From assembly GCA_900472625.1 (NCBI GenBank), contig UCIT01000011.1:1-64000 (forward strand): 64,000 bases of DNA, written 5' to 3'. The stretch comes from Hyphomicrobiales bacterium (GTDB taxonomy: Bacteria > Pseudomonadota > Alphaproteobacteria > Rhizobiales > Rhizobiaceae). Below are positions 8,681-20,996 of the stretch, piece after piece (position 1 is the stretch's first letter; every line of letters starts with the position of its first letter). The notes beneath the pieces are model-generated. The model saw only the letters and a program-made list of their open reading frames with translations. It was not told the DNA's origin and ran no database searches. The position numbers and the translations under genes are program-made.

Positions 8681-9283
8681 TCATCCCTTGTTGGCGAGGT
8701 TCTCCAGCTTTTTTACCGCTGTATCGGGATTTTCGCCATAGGCGATCGTCCCGGCGAACCGTCCAGCCGAATCGAGCAGGAACACCGAGGCCGTGTGATC
8801 CATCGTATAATCGCCATTCGGATCGTTCTCGTCGATCGGCACCTTCTTGGCGTAGACGCGGTAACCCTTGATCACATCGGCCACTTTGTCGGGCGCACCC
8901 GATATGCCGACGATTCGCTTGGAAACGTTCGAGACGTACTGGTTCATCACCTCGGGCGTGTCGCGCTCCGGATCGACGCTGACGAAAAAGGCGTGTAGCT
9001 TGTCGCCATTGGGATCGACCGTCTTCAGCCATCCATCAAGCTCGAACAGCGTTGTCGGGCAGACCTCCGGGCAATGAGTGAAGCCGAAGAACACCGCCGA
9101 CGGCTTGCCACGGAACGCCTGTTCGGTGATCGGCTGACCGTTCTGCGCCGTCAGCGTGAACGGCACGCCGAACGGGCCATCGGACAGCGCTTCCTTGGTC
9201 TTGGTCACATTCAGCGTCAGCCAGCCGAGAATGCCGGCCATCAACAGCACGGCGACCCAGACGGCAATACGGATGGTCTTCAT
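8681..9283 (-). CDS. SCO1/SenC family copper chaperone
   Basis: A 200-residue thioredoxin-fold protein anchored by one N-terminal helix (about residues 5-25) facing the periplasm. It has the copper-binding Cys pair in FGFTHCPEVCPTTLFEL and the distal copper His in DHTASVFLLD. Such proteins deliver copper to, or reduce the CuA site of, cytochrome c oxidase. The start at ATG 9283 follows GAGGAA; an upstream in-frame start would add nine residues without a better site. It is first in a tight minus-strand set with the FAD monooxygenase and prmA. Confidence 0.9.
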   Translation of the reverse strand: MKTIRIAVWVAVLLMAGILGWLTLNVTKTKEALSDGPFGVPFTLTAQNGQPITEQAFRGKPSAVFFGFTHCPEVCPTTLFELDGWLKTVDPNGDKLHAFFVSVDPERDTPEVMNQYVSNVSKRIVGISGAPDKVADVIKGYRVYAKKVPIDENDPNGDYTMDHTASVFLLDSAGRFAGTIAYGENPDTAVKKLENLANKG

Positions 9284-9634
9284 CGATCGGATTCCTCGCA
9301 AAGGCCGCAATGCCTTCCACCGCCTGATATCGCGTCAAATCCCGGCGCGCAATTCAACAACGCGTTTTCACCCCGCGCCGAATCGCCTCATCTTCGTTTG
9401 CTTGGCCCCGCGCCGCTGATTCGGGCGAGTAAATATCGAAATCGACCAGCAGTATCTAACGTTTCCAAGTGCTTATATCATTAGGAAATACTTAAAATCT
9501 GATTGTTATATCTGGCACCGGATAGAACGCTTGCCGTTCAACCGGCATGACGCCTGGCTGGAGACCTGCTCCCGATTATCCGTCTGCGAACGAGAACAGA
9601 GCCGCGTCGCATCGCGGAGGGGGATGGCTTTCAC
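9284..9634. other. 351-nt divergent intergenic region
   Basis: Separates the Sco1-like gene (minus) from the chemoreceptor gene (plus) and must hold both promoters. The part around 9425-9515 is clearly more AT-rich than its surroundings, but I see no convincing -35/-10 pair, small gene or structured RNA. Confidence 0.5.
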
Positions 9635-11599
9635 ATGGCAGATATGACGGTGCACAAGGGCCTCTCTGTAGGTCAGCGGCTGGGAACGCTGGCAGGAGCG
9701 GCATTCATCGGCTTCGGCGCGACGATCGCGGTCGGCTGGTACGAGAATCGGATCGTTGGCGCCGCCCTTGAGCGTGCCAACGAAATCCAGTCCAGTGTCG
9801 ATGACATCAACGACATGCGCATTGCCAACCTGACCCTGGTTCTGGCGGCGATGGACACCATCGTCGACCGCGGCGAAAAAGCCGTCGCCCCCGAGCGCCT
9901 GAAACTGATGAACGACGCGGTAGCAAAACTGTCCAGCGGCTCCGTGCAGATGCGCCTCGTCGCGGACGAGCTGAACGCCGCCGCGCTCGTCTCGAACTAC
10001 GATGCCGATGTCGCCAGCCTCAAGCAGAGCATCATCGGAGACCTCAAGGCCGCCGTCGAGGCAGGAGCACCGGACAGCGAGTTTGACCGGCTGGACGGCG
10101 TCATCGACCAGGGCGGCGACAAGCTGACGACCACGCTCGACAAGCTCGCCCAGGATGGCGGCATCGTTGCCAAGCGCCGTGTCGATCAGGCAAACGCCAT
10201 CTCGCAGAATTCCGTCTTCATCCAGATCGGCCTCGGCTTCATCGCCATCCTTTGCATGGCCGCTTTGCAATACATCCATGGTGGATCCATCCGTCGCGGC
10301 ATCGAGGCGGTCCGTCAGAGCATGCAGCGGATCACCAACGGCGATCTCGACAGCGCGGTTCCGGCCACCGACCGTGGCGACGAAATCGGTGACATGGCGC
10401 GCGCCGCCCAGGGCTTCCGCATGGCAGCGATCGACAAGCGGGCGCTGGAACAGCGCAGTGAAACCGAGCGCCAGCAGTCGGACGACGAGCGCCGCAGCCG
10501 CGACGCGACCAAGCTGGCCGACACCGAAGCGCTCAACACCGCCGTCGGCGCGCTCGGCGAAGGCCTGAAGCGTCTGGCGGCGGGCGACGTGACCGTCACC
10601 ATCGACAAGCCGTTCCGGCCTCAGCTGGAAAGCCTGCGCAGCGACTTCAACCAGACCACCGTGACGCTGCGCCAGACGATGACAGACATCGCCCAGAACG
10701 GCGCCTCGATCCAGGCAAACAGCCGACAGATGCGCTCAGCCGCCGACGATCTCGCCAAGCGCACGGAACAGCAGGCAGCCTCGCTGGAGCAGACATCGGC
10801 AGCCCTCGACCAGATCACCGCCACCGTGCGCAACGCCACCGACCGCTCCGAGAGCGTCGGGCAGATGGTGGCCCACACCCGCCAGAACACCGCCAAGTCC
10901 GATCTCGTCGTCACCGATGCCATGGCGGCGATGGAGCGCATCGAAGGCGCCTCGCGCGAAATCGGCATGATCATCAACGTCATCGACGAGATCGCCTTCC
11001 AGACCAACCTACTGGCGCTCAATGCCGGCGTCGAGGCGGCACGTGCCGGTGAAGCCGGCAAGGGCTTCGCGGTCGTTGCCCAGGAAGTCCGCGAACTGGC
11101 CGGCCGCGCCGCAGGCGCCGCCAAGGATATCAAGACGCTGATCGGCCGCTCCGGCGCCGAAGTGAAGATCGGCGGCGAGCTCGTGACCGCTGCAGGACAG
11201 GCTTTGCGCGAAATCGGCGAAGATGTTTCGCGGATCGACGAACATGTTAAATCAATCGTAACCTCTGCACGCGAACAATCAGTGGGACTGAACGAGATCA
11301 ATACAGCGATCAGCCAGATGGACCAGGTCACGCAGAAAAACGCGGCCATGGTGGAAGAGACGAATGCGGCAAGCCACACGCTGGCCGCGGACGCCGACAA
11401 CCTGATCCAGCTGATTCAGACGTTCAAGATCGGCGAGGGCATGAACGCCCGTCACACGCCGCGGGAAGCATCAGCAGCCTCGCATCCGAAATCATCTCCC
11501 GCACGGGCCCTCATCGGCAAGGTCGCGGGCGCATTCAGCGGCGGCGCTGCCGCAAGAACCATGGCCGGTCCGGCCGGAGACAACTGGGAAGAATTTTGA
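9635..11599 (+). CDS. methyl-accepting chemotaxis protein with C-terminal NWEEF tether
   Basis: A 654-residue inner-membrane chemoreceptor. TM1 is about 16-36, a helical periplasmic domain of about 155 residues follows, TM2 is about 194-214, then a HAMP domain, a second HAMP-like segment near 300-345, and the cytoplasmic signalling domain. The signalling tip reads [35 protein letters not shown] (split here from one continuous stretch: [35 protein letters not shown]). The protein ends in NWEEF, a close match to the NWETF pentapeptide that tethers CheR/CheB. AGGGGG lies 11 nt before ATG 9635. A cheW gene follows 2 nt after the stop. The ligand is unknown. Confidence 0.92.
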   Translation: MADMTVHKGLSVGQRLGTLAGAAFIGFGATIAVGWYENRIVGAALERANEIQSSVDDINDMRIANLTLVLAAMDTIVDRGEKAVAPERLKLMNDAVAKLSSGSVQMRLVADELNAAALVSNYDADVASLKQSIIGDLKAAVEAGAPDSEFDRLDGVIDQGGDKLTTTLDKLAQDGGIVAKRRVDQANAISQNSVFIQIGLGFIAILCMAALQYIHGGSIRRGIEAVRQSMQRITNGDLDSAVPATDRGDEIGDMARAAQGFRMAAIDKRALEQRSETERQQSDDERRSRDATKLADTEALNTAVGALGEGLKRLAAGDVTVTIDKPFRPQLESLRSDFNQTTVTLRQTMTDIAQNGASIQANSRQMRSAADDLAKRTEQQAASLEQTSAALDQITATVRNATDRSESVGQMVAHTRQNTAKSDLVVTDAMAAMERIEGASREIGMIINVIDEIAFQTNLLALNAGVEAARAGEAGKGFAVVAQEVRELAGRAAGAAKDIKTLIGRSGAEVKIGGELVTAAGQALREIGEDVSRIDEHVKSIVTSAREQSVGLNEINTAISQMDQVTQKNAAMVEETNAASHTLAADADNLIQLIQTFKIGEGMNARHTPREASAASHPKSSPARALIGKVAGAFSGGAAARTMAGPAGDNWEEF

Positions 11600-11601
11600 T
11601 C

Positions 11602-12072
11602 ATGAATAATACCGTCATAAACCAGACCGGTTCGCATCTGGAGATCGTCTCCTTCCACCTCGGTGAGCAGGAATTCTGCATCGACATCATGGCGATCCGC
11701 GAAATCCGCGGCTGGGCGCCGGTCACCCCGATGCCACACACCCCGCCCTACGTCCTCGGCCTGATCAACCTGCGCGGCGCCGTCATCCCCGTCATCGACA
11801 TGGCCTGCCGCCTCGGCATGAAGATGACCGAACCATCAGAGCGTTCGGCAATCATCGTCACCGACATCGCCGGCAAGCTGGTCGGCCTGCTGGTCGAACA
11901 GGTCTCCGACATGATGACCATCAAGAGCGAAGACCTGCAGCCGGCCCCCGAGATCATCCCCGACGACCAGCGCGCCTTCTGCCGCGGCATCGTCGCACTG
12001 GAAAAGAGCATGGTCTGCTTCCTCAACCTCGACACCGTCATCGCCGACGAACTGACCCGCGAAGCCGCGTAA
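11602..12072 (+). CDS. cheW: chemotaxis adaptor protein CheW
   Basis: A 156-residue cytoplasmic adaptor that couples chemoreceptors to the kinase CheA. The CheW fold is recognisable by VSFHLGEQEFCIDIMAIREI, the loop MPHTPPYVLGLINLRGAVIPVIDM and LVGLLVEQVSDMM. ATG 11602 lies 2 nt after the receptor stop, with GGGAAGAA at the receptor end as ribosome site. It is therefore cotranscribed with the receptor, and the pair can form its own signalling unit. A bidirectional terminator follows. Confidence 0.93.
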   Translation: MNNTVINQTGSHLEIVSFHLGEQEFCIDIMAIREIRGWAPVTPMPHTPPYVLGLINLRGAVIPVIDMACRLGMKMTEPSERSAIIVTDIAGKLVGLLVEQVSDMMTIKSEDLQPAPEIIPDDQRAFCRGIVALEKSMVCFLNLDTVIADELTREAA

Positions 12073-12091
12073 GGTCAGCGACAGAAACAAG

Positions 12092-12128
12092 AAAAACGCC
12101 CGCAACGGATGCCGTCGCGGGCGTTTTC
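12092..12128. terminator. bidirectional terminator between cheW and the epimerase gene
   Basis: An 11-bp stem, AAAACGCCCGC (12093-12103) with GCGGGCGTTTT (12117-12127), and a 13-nt loop. T-rich tails occur on both strands, so it can end both the cheW transcript and the converging minus-strand gene. Confidence 0.8.
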
Positions 12129-12158
12129 ATGTGCAGGGAAACGGGCGTCGGGGGTCTG

Positions 12159-13028
12159 CTAAGCTGAAACCTCGACCGAAAACGCAAATCGGGCAGTCTT
12201 GCCGGGCGCCAGCGTCGCGCTGTAGGGGCGTCGCGCCAATTCCCTGGAGCCGCCATTCTCGGCTGCCATGCCATGCCACGGCTCGACGCAGATGAACGGC
12301 GCGCCGGGCTTTTGCCACAGCGCCAGATTGGGCAGGTTGTCGAAGGTGAAATGCAGGGTCGGCCCGCCTTCGGCGCTATAGAGCAGTCCCTCGCCCGCAC
12401 CTTCCGGGAAGATCATCGCATCCGCATCGAACATGCTGCGATCGAGCACCAGGCGCCCCTCCTTGAACGGCGACGGATGCTTGGCGAAAGACAGCAGCCC
12501 ACCCGACAGGCGGATCAGATCCGGCTCGGCCTTGTTGTCGAGCGTGATCACATGATCGGCACCGTCACCGCCTGGCAACGGCCAGACGAAGGCCGAATGA
12601 AAGCCGATACCGAACGGCATTGCCCGCGAGTCGCCGTTGGTCACCTCGGCCGCCACTGTCAGCGTCCTGCCATCGACGATATGCTCGACAGCAAGCAGGA
12701 AATCGAACGGATAGGAAGCCTTTGTCGCCTCCGACGCGGCAAGCTCGTAACGGCACATGGTTGCGCTGGAGGCGGCGAGCGTAAACTCGGCGCGGCGAGC
12801 GAAGCCGTGCTGGTTCATCGGATAGGCCTTGCCATCGATCTCGACCGTGTCATCTGGCGCCTTGCCGACGATCGGAAACAGGATCGGCGAACGACCGCTC
12901 CAGAAGGCTGCGTCGCCATTCCACAGCAGCGACTGGCCGTCCGCCGTCGTCAGCGCCTGCATTTCCGCGCCGAGTGAGGAGACATCGACGGTGAGATGGT
13001 CGTTGGCGATCCGGGTTGAGCTTGGCAT
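12159..13028 (-). CDS. aldose 1-epimerase-like (LacX-type) protein
   Basis: A 289-residue protein of the galactose mutarotase fold. It shows the N-terminal LGAEMQALTTADGQSLLWN, SPILFPIVGK, the NQHGFARRAEF block and FICVEPWHGMA with a Glu-Pro-Trp-His, as in LacX/YeaD-type members that interconvert sugar anomers. Cytoplasmic, with no signal peptide. ATG 13028 has AGAGGA upstream; an earlier in-frame start adds 34 non-conserved residues. It is not linked to an obvious sugar operon, so the substrate is open. Confidence 0.85.
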   Translation of the reverse strand: MPSSTRIANDHLTVDVSSLGAEMQALTTADGQSLLWNGDAAFWSGRSPILFPIVGKAPDDTVEIDGKAYPMNQHGFARRAEFTLAASSATMCRYELAASEATKASYPFDFLLAVEHIVDGRTLTVAAEVTNGDSRAMPFGIGFHSAFVWPLPGGDGADHVITLDNKAEPDLIRLSGGLLSFAKHPSPFKEGRLVLDRSMFDADAMIFPEGAGEGLLYSAEGGPTLHFTFDNLPNLALWQKPGAPFICVEPWHGMAAENGGSRELARRPYSATLAPGKTARFAFSVEVSA

Positions 13029-13162
13029 CGGCAGTCCTCTTCGATTTGATTCAGACGGGACCTTATCCGTGCCGCATGACGATTTCCATACGACATATGA
13101 CAACGACCCGGCATATGGCTCGGGTGCCATCGCTCGCCAAGAGGTGCGTGTCCTCTGTTGGT

Positions 13163-13660
13163 TTATTGCGGCTTGCCGTTCTTCCAGGTCACGGTCTGCC
13201 CGTAGAGCGAGACGGTGGAAAGCGCCATCTTGGCCGATCCGTCGACAACCTCGCGCGAATGCGCCAGATAGATCAGCGTATCGTTCTGCTTGTCATAGAT
13301 CCGGGTGACGACCAGCTTTTTCCAGATCAGCGAAAGCCCAGACTTGAACACCTCGTCGCCGCCCTTGGAGAGGTCGATATCGCCGATCTCGATCGGTCCC
13401 GTCTGGTGGCAGGAAATGGCGCTGTTGGACGGATCCTCGAACCATTTGCCGTTCTTGACCCGATCGATCACGCTGCGGTCGAAATAGGTGACATGACATG
13501 TGACGCCCTTCACCTCGGGATCGGCCACGGCATCGACAAGGATATCGTTGCCGATCCAGTCGACCCCGACCTTGCCGACAACATCTGCGGATGCCTGCCC
13601 GGCGCAAAGGCCGATCACGGCGACGGCGATAGCAAGGACGGTGGTGCGTAGTCTCGACAT
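13163..13660 (-). CDS. creA: CreA family periplasmic protein
   Basis: A 165-residue secreted protein with a cleavable signal peptide (TTVLAIAVAVIGLCAGQASA, cleavage after ASA) followed by the CreA core: VGKVGVDWIGNDILV, GVTCHVTYFDR, DPSNSAISCHQTGPI and VTRIYDKQNDTLIYLAHS. Two Cys residues (CHV, CHQ) could form a disulfide. CreA is conserved in proteobacteria, but its molecular role is not established. It is a single gene on the minus strand. Confidence 0.9.
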   Translation of the reverse strand: MSRLRTTVLAIAVAVIGLCAGQASADVVGKVGVDWIGNDILVDAVADPEVKGVTCHVTYFDRSVIDRVKNGKWFEDPSNSAISCHQTGPIEIGDIDLSKGGDEVFKSGLSLIWKKLVVTRIYDKQNDTLIYLAHSREVVDGSAKMALSTVSLYGQTVTWKNGKPQ

Positions 13661-13758
13661 GATGGCTCCCTCGATTGTCAGGAGCTAGAGATAGGCCCGC
13701 GCGGCGCCTTTGCAAGAAAACGGAGTTCGATCAGTACGTTCTTGAACGTGCCTTAGTG

Positions 13759-14349
13759 TTACGCCTTGCGGCAGGTGCAGGGCTCATAACCTCCGGCCAT
13801 CAGCCGCCCGGGCTTCATGCCGATCACCCCAGGAATGGCATGCACCGCGGCCGCCCCGACCTGCCTCGCCATCTCGATCGCCGCCTGCGCGCAGACGGCT
13901 GCGTCCTCGGCAGCGTTGTGATGCACGAAGCGCAGCCCCAGATGCTCGGCGAGGATGTTCAGGCGATGCGACAGGAAATGCGGCCAGATGCGCTGCGACA
14001 TCTTCAGGCTGCAGAGATAGGTCAATTCGGGATAGGACTGGCGGTAGAGATCGAGGCTCGAGCGCCAGACGCTGAAATCGAAGGCGGCGTTATGGGCGAT
14101 CATCGTCGCCCCGCGAAAATCATCGATGAACTCGTCCATCACCTCGGGAAACTCCGGCGCATCCTCGACATGCTCCGGGCGAATGCCGTGGATGGCGATG
14201 TTCATCCCGGAAAACCGCATGTCGCGCGGCCGGATCAGCCGCTCCTCGACCCTGGCCACCCTGCCATCCTCGATCCAGGCAAGACCGACCGAGCAGGCAC
14301 TGCCGCGCTGCTCGTTGGCGGTCTCGAAATCGATGGCGATAGTCTTCAA
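13759..14349 (-). CDS. DEDDh 3'-5' exonuclease (DnaQ-like)
   Basis: A 196-residue stand-alone exonuclease domain of the DnaQ/RNase T superfamily. The acidic residues are in place: Asp and Glu of AIDFETANE, Asp of AHNAAFDFSVW, and the His-Asp pair of VHHNAAEDAAVCA, giving the DEDDh signature. The likely role is proofreading-type or RNA/DNA 3'-end trimming. It is too small for the full Pol III epsilon subunit and lacks its C-terminal tail. It ends in CTCRKA. The gene stands alone with about 270 nt upstream. Confidence 0.87.
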   Translation of the reverse strand: MKTIAIDFETANEQRGSACSVGLAWIEDGRVARVEERLIRPRDMRFSGMNIAIHGIRPEHVEDAPEFPEVMDEFIDDFRGATMIAHNAAFDFSVWRSSLDLYRQSYPELTYLCSLKMSQRIWPHFLSHRLNILAEHLGLRFVHHNAAEDAAVCAQAAIEMARQVGAAAVHAIPGVIGMKPGRLMAGGYEPCTCRKA

Positions 14350-14553
14350 GCGGCAGAACTCCGATTCGTGGGATGATCAGGTTTAATGCCGCGTCACCTC
14401 CAAGGCAATTGCACGGCACGGTTGACAGGACACGGCCGGTATCGCAAGCTGGCCCAATGATCGCTTCTGCAACCATGACGACGCTTCATATCACCACGAC
14501 CCCAGAAGGGTGCGCGGGAGCGATGGTGCGTTGACAGCATAGCGATCATCCCG

Positions 14554-14615
14554 AGAACCCTGCCGAGGCGAGCAGGGTTCTGGAACCGGCTCTCCTCCCG
14601 ATGAAATGTAGAGCC
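14554..14615 (+). other. two hairpins in the leader of the acetyltransferase gene
   Basis: The first is a perfect 10-bp stem, AGAACCCTGC (14554-14563) with GCAGGGTTCT (14572-14581). The second pairs GGCTCT (14588-14593) with AGAGCC (14610-14615) around a loop containing CCTCCC. They end 5 nt before ATG 14620, which lacks a clear ribosome site. They could be a translation control element; no T-run makes them a terminator. Confidence 0.4.
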
Positions 14616-14619
14616 CGAT

Positions 14620-15156
14620 ATGCGTGAAAGTTACCAAAATCCAACCGTCAAACAGCCGTCACCGGCCGGAGACATCATCGTTCGCGCCGTGCAGCCCGCC
14701 GACGCCGAGGAGGTCGCAGCGCTGATCAACCTGCCCGGCTACCGTGCAGGCACGCTGCGGCCGCCATACCAATCGCTTGCAGATGTCCGGAAGAACTTGG
14801 ACAGCCCAGCACCCGGCGCCCTCAACCTTGTCGTGACACTGGATGGCAGGATCGTCGCCAATGGTGGTCTCAACCGTTTCAACGGTCGCCGCCAGCACGC
14901 AGCGAGCATCGGCATGGGCGTCCATGACGCCTTCACCGGCCGTGGCTTCGGCAGAACCATCCTCGCCGCCATGGTCGAGGCTGCGGACGACTGGCTCGAC
15001 ATCCGGCGACTGGAATTGACTGTCTACACCGACAACGCCGTCGCCATCGGCCTCTACCGCAAGTTCGGCTTCGAACAGGAAGGCCTGCTCAGATCCTTCG
15101 GCTTCCGCGCCGGCGAATATGTCGATGCTTATGCGATGGGGCGGCTGCGACGCTAG
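14620..15156 (+). CDS. GNAT family N-acetyltransferase
   Basis: A 178-residue acetyl-CoA dependent acyltransferase of the RimI/PhnO-like class. The acetyl-CoA binding loop is FTGRGFGRTILAAMV, preceded by the beta-4 segment IGMGVHDAF and followed by LELTVYTDNAVAIGLYRKFGFEQEG, the usual motif B. The conserved part begins near residue 20 (IIVRAVQPADAEEVAAL), so the start is uncertain. No good ribosome site is seen at ATG 14620, and the leader holds two hairpins. Its stop codon overlaps the higA stop on the other strand by 3 nt. Acceptor unknown. Confidence 0.85.
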   Translation: MRESYQNPTVKQPSPAGDIIVRAVQPADAEEVAALINLPGYRAGTLRPPYQSLADVRKNLDSPAPGALNLVVTLDGRIVANGGLNRFNGRRQHAASIGMGVHDAFTGRGFGRTILAAMVEAADDWLDIRRLELTVYTDNAVAIGLYRKFGFEQEGLLRSFGFRAGEYVDAYAMGRLRR

Positions 15157-15533
15157 GCGACGTCGAGCGCATACGGTTTGACGAGGCAATCCGTCGGAAT
15201 GTCCCATGCCTGGTTCAGCTTGAAGATCATCTCGACCGTCAGCGTCCGCCGGCGGTTGAGAATTTCCGAGGCCCGCGAACGCGACCCGAGCACGTCTGCA
15301 AGGTCCGCCTGACTTCTGCCGGTCAGATCAAGGAAGGCATGGAGAAACGCGATCGGTTCCATATCCTCGACGGGAAAGTCCCGGTTTTCGTAGGCTTCGA
15401 TCAGGTCCGCAAGCACATCGAAACGGTCGGCATCATCGGTTCCCTTCTCCGGCGCATGGTCGAAGTACGGGGTTATCTCGGCGATGGCCCATTCGAGGTC
15501 GGCATCTGTCCTGATAGGCCTGATATTGTTCAT
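15153..15533 (-). CDS. higA: HigA-family antitoxin / HTH repressor
   Basis: A 126-residue antitoxin whose C-terminal half is an XRE-type helix-turn-helix: RSQADLADVLGSRSRASEIL then NRRRTLTVEMIFKLN. The N-terminal half is acidic (DAPEKGTDDADRFDVL-like region) and probably wraps the toxin. It overlaps higB by 4 nt (ATGA), toxin gene first, as is standard for higBA. It should bind the palindrome upstream of higB and repress the pair. The length exceeds that of a minimal HigA because of the acidic N-terminal part. Confidence 0.88.
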   Translation of the reverse strand: MNNIRPIRTDADLEWAIAEITPYFDHAPEKGTDDADRFDVLADLIEAYENRDFPVEDMEPIAFLHAFLDLTGRSQADLADVLGSRSRASEILNRRRTLTVEMIFKLNQAWDIPTDCLVKPYALDVA

Positions 15534-15829
15534 CCAACCGTCTCCGGATCAATCCTGTCATAGTCGGAATGCGTCCCGACAAATTTTATCAGTACCCGCC
15601 TGTAATGGTAGGAAACATGGACGATCAGCCGGTACTTGTTACCGCCGATATCGAAGATGATCCTGTTGTCGCCGACAAAATCGACCGCCGAACCGAACAT
15701 ACGCTTGATGTCGGCGGGGCCTGTCCACCTGGCCTTGCTGGCAAGCAGGTACCACATCATGAGCGGCGCCTTCGCCTGCGGATGGCGTTGCCAGAATGCT
15801 CGCAGTGTCGATTTGGCAACGATCTGCAT
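15530..15829 (-). CDS. higB: HigB-family mRNA interferase toxin
   Basis: A 99-residue RelE-fold toxin of the HigB branch, starting MQIVAKSTLRAFWQRHPQAK, with the conserved DIKRMFGSAVDFVGDNRIIFDIGGNKYRL (in two parts: DIKRMFGSAVDFVGDN, RIIFDIGGNKYRL) and the end LIKFVGTHSDYDRID. These are typical of ribosome-dependent mRNA interferases. An in-frame start 12 codons earlier would run through the operator, so ATG 15829 is chosen. A -10 box ends only 7 nt before this ATG, which predicts a leaderless message. HigA follows with a 4-nt overlap. Confidence 0.87.
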   Translation of the reverse strand: MQIVAKSTLRAFWQRHPQAKAPLMMWYLLASKARWTGPADIKRMFGSAVDFVGDNRIIFDIGGNKYRLIVHVSYHYRRVLIKFVGTHSDYDRIDPETVG

Positions 15830-15836
15830 TCTTGAA

Positions 15837-15865
15837 AACATATTCCCGAAACGGGAACACGTCAA
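15837..15865 (-). promoter_or_regulatory. higBA promoter with palindromic operator
   Basis: On the minus strand TTGACG (15865-15860) and TATGTT (15842-15837) are separated by exactly 17 nt. The spacer holds the perfect palindrome TTCCCG-AAA-CGGGAA (15843-15857), a likely HigA operator placed to block RNA polymerase. The predicted start point is at or next to the A of the higB ATG. Confidence 0.65.
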
Positions 15866-15875
15866 TCCGGATCAG

Positions 15876-18062
<2,187 letters not shown>

Positions 18063-18174
18063 CTAGAGCAATTCTTGTCGGGGAAAAAGCGCCGCTTTGC
18101 AGTTGTCTGCAACTGGTTGGCGGTCGGCCCTATGATCGATTGCACCGATTGCCGCCGCTGAAAGTTCCGGGACG

Positions 18175-19848
<1,674 letters not shown>

Positions 19849-19853
19849 TGGCC

Positions 19854-20699
19854 TCAGGAACCGAGCAGGAGTTTCTTGCCGGCGGCCGAAATCCACGAAC
19901 CCTGATTTTCGCGCGGCTCTGCGCCGTTGCTCTTCAGGAGCTTGTAGGAATCTGCATACCACTGGCTATCAGGATAGTTGTGGCCGAGAACGGCGGCAGC
20001 CGTCTGTGCTTCCTCGACGATACCCATCGCGTAGTAGGCTTCGACCAGACGGGCGAGCGCTTCTTCGATCTGGTTGGTCGCAGGATACTTCTCGACGACG
20101 ATGCGGAAACGCGAGATGGCAGCAAGGTACTCCTTGCGCTCCATGTAATAGCGGCCGACCTGCATTTCCTTGCCAGCCAGCTGGTCGCGTGCAAAGCGAA
20201 TCTTCGCCTGCGCGTCGTCGACGTATTCGGAATCTGGATAGTTGTCGATCACAGCCTGCATCGCATCGATCGTACGCGCCGAGGCGCGCTGGTCCTGCGT
20301 CACGTCGACGATCTGCTTGGAATAGGTCAGGCCGATCAGATACTGCACATAGGCGGCGTCCTTCGACTTCGGATACTGCGCCATGTAGCGATTGCCCGAC
20401 GCCAGAGCATCGTCGAGGCGGCCCTGGCGGTACTTGACGAAGGTGCTCATCACCAGACCCTTGCGGGCCCACTCGGAGAACGGGTTTTCGCGGTCGATCG
20501 AATCGAACTTGCGGGCGGCTTCCGCCATGTTGCCCGCCTTCATGTTGGCGAGGCCCTGATTGTAGAGAACGTCAGGCGGATCGGTCTCGAGACCGAGCTT
20601 GGTGATATCGATGTCTGGGTCGGACTGGCATCCGGAAATCAAGGCACCTGCGCTCAGCACCAGGAGCGATGCGAACAAAGCACGCGCTGTCTTCATCAT
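19854..20699 (-). CDS. bamD: outer membrane assembly lipoprotein BamD
   Basis: A 281-residue TPR lipoprotein of the BAM complex that inserts beta-barrel proteins into the outer membrane. The signal peptide ends in the lipobox LISGC (acylated Cys followed by QSD). TPR-like repeats follow, including LYNQGLANMKAGNMAEAARKFDSID (in parts), KDAAYVQYLIGLTYSKQI and YMERKEYLAAISRFRIVVEKYP (in parts). ATG 20699 has a second ATG behind it; longer in-frame starts would place the signal peptide too far inside. It lies downstream of lpxC behind a terminator. Confidence 0.92.
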   Translation of the reverse strand: MMKTARALFASLLVLSAGALISGCQSDPDIDITKLGLETDPPDVLYNQGLANMKAGNMAEAARKFDSIDRENPFSEWARKGLVMSTFVKYRQGRLDDALASGNRYMAQYPKSKDAAYVQYLIGLTYSKQIVDVTQDQRASARTIDAMQAVIDNYPDSEYVDDAQAKIRFARDQLAGKEMQVGRYYMERKEYLAAISRFRIVVEKYPATNQIEEALARLVEAYYAMGIVEEAQTAAAVLGHNYPDSQWYADSYKLLKSNGAEPRENQGSWISAAGKKLLLGS

Positions 20700-20781
20700 A
20701 CTTTCAGACCCTGCATAACCCATCGGAACATCCCAAAAGCTGCCATCCCTCAACAGCAGCCACGCCTCGCTGGCGTTTCTA

Positions 20782-20838
20782 GCCACAAATGCGTGGCCAG
20801 AGCAACGCAATGATGAAGCATTAACGCATTTTTGTGGC
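20782..20838. repeat. imperfect inverted repeat upstream of bamD
   Basis: GCCACAAATGCG (20782-20793) faces CGCATTTTTGTGGC (20825-20838), differing by two extra A/T pairs, with 31 nt between. It lies about 85 nt upstream of bamD. It could be a regulatory hairpin in the leader or an operator. Confidence 0.4.
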
Positions 20839-20940
20839 GGCACTGCTGATAATCGTCTGTTTTGCCCAGAGAAAACCGTTTCCGGCCGCCTTCGCTATCG
20901 GCGAAAAAAGGTCGGCCGGGAATCACCGCAGCGAGCTCCA

Positions 20941-20970
20941 CATAAAGAAACCGCCCCCCGAAGGAGGCGG
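20941..20970 (-). terminator. rho-independent terminator of lpxC
   Basis: On the minus strand, stem CCGCCTCC with GGGGGCGG, a TTCG tetraloop, then TTTCTTTATG. It lies 26 nt past the lpxC stop codon and separates lpxC from bamD. Confidence 0.8.
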
Positions 20971-20996
20971 CCCTGGCCTAAAGAATGCGGCGGAGG

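Noticed and set aside
14531..14553. TTGACA as a -35 box for the acetyltransferase gene.
   Set aside because: The hexamer at the proper distance (AGAACC) is not a credible -10.
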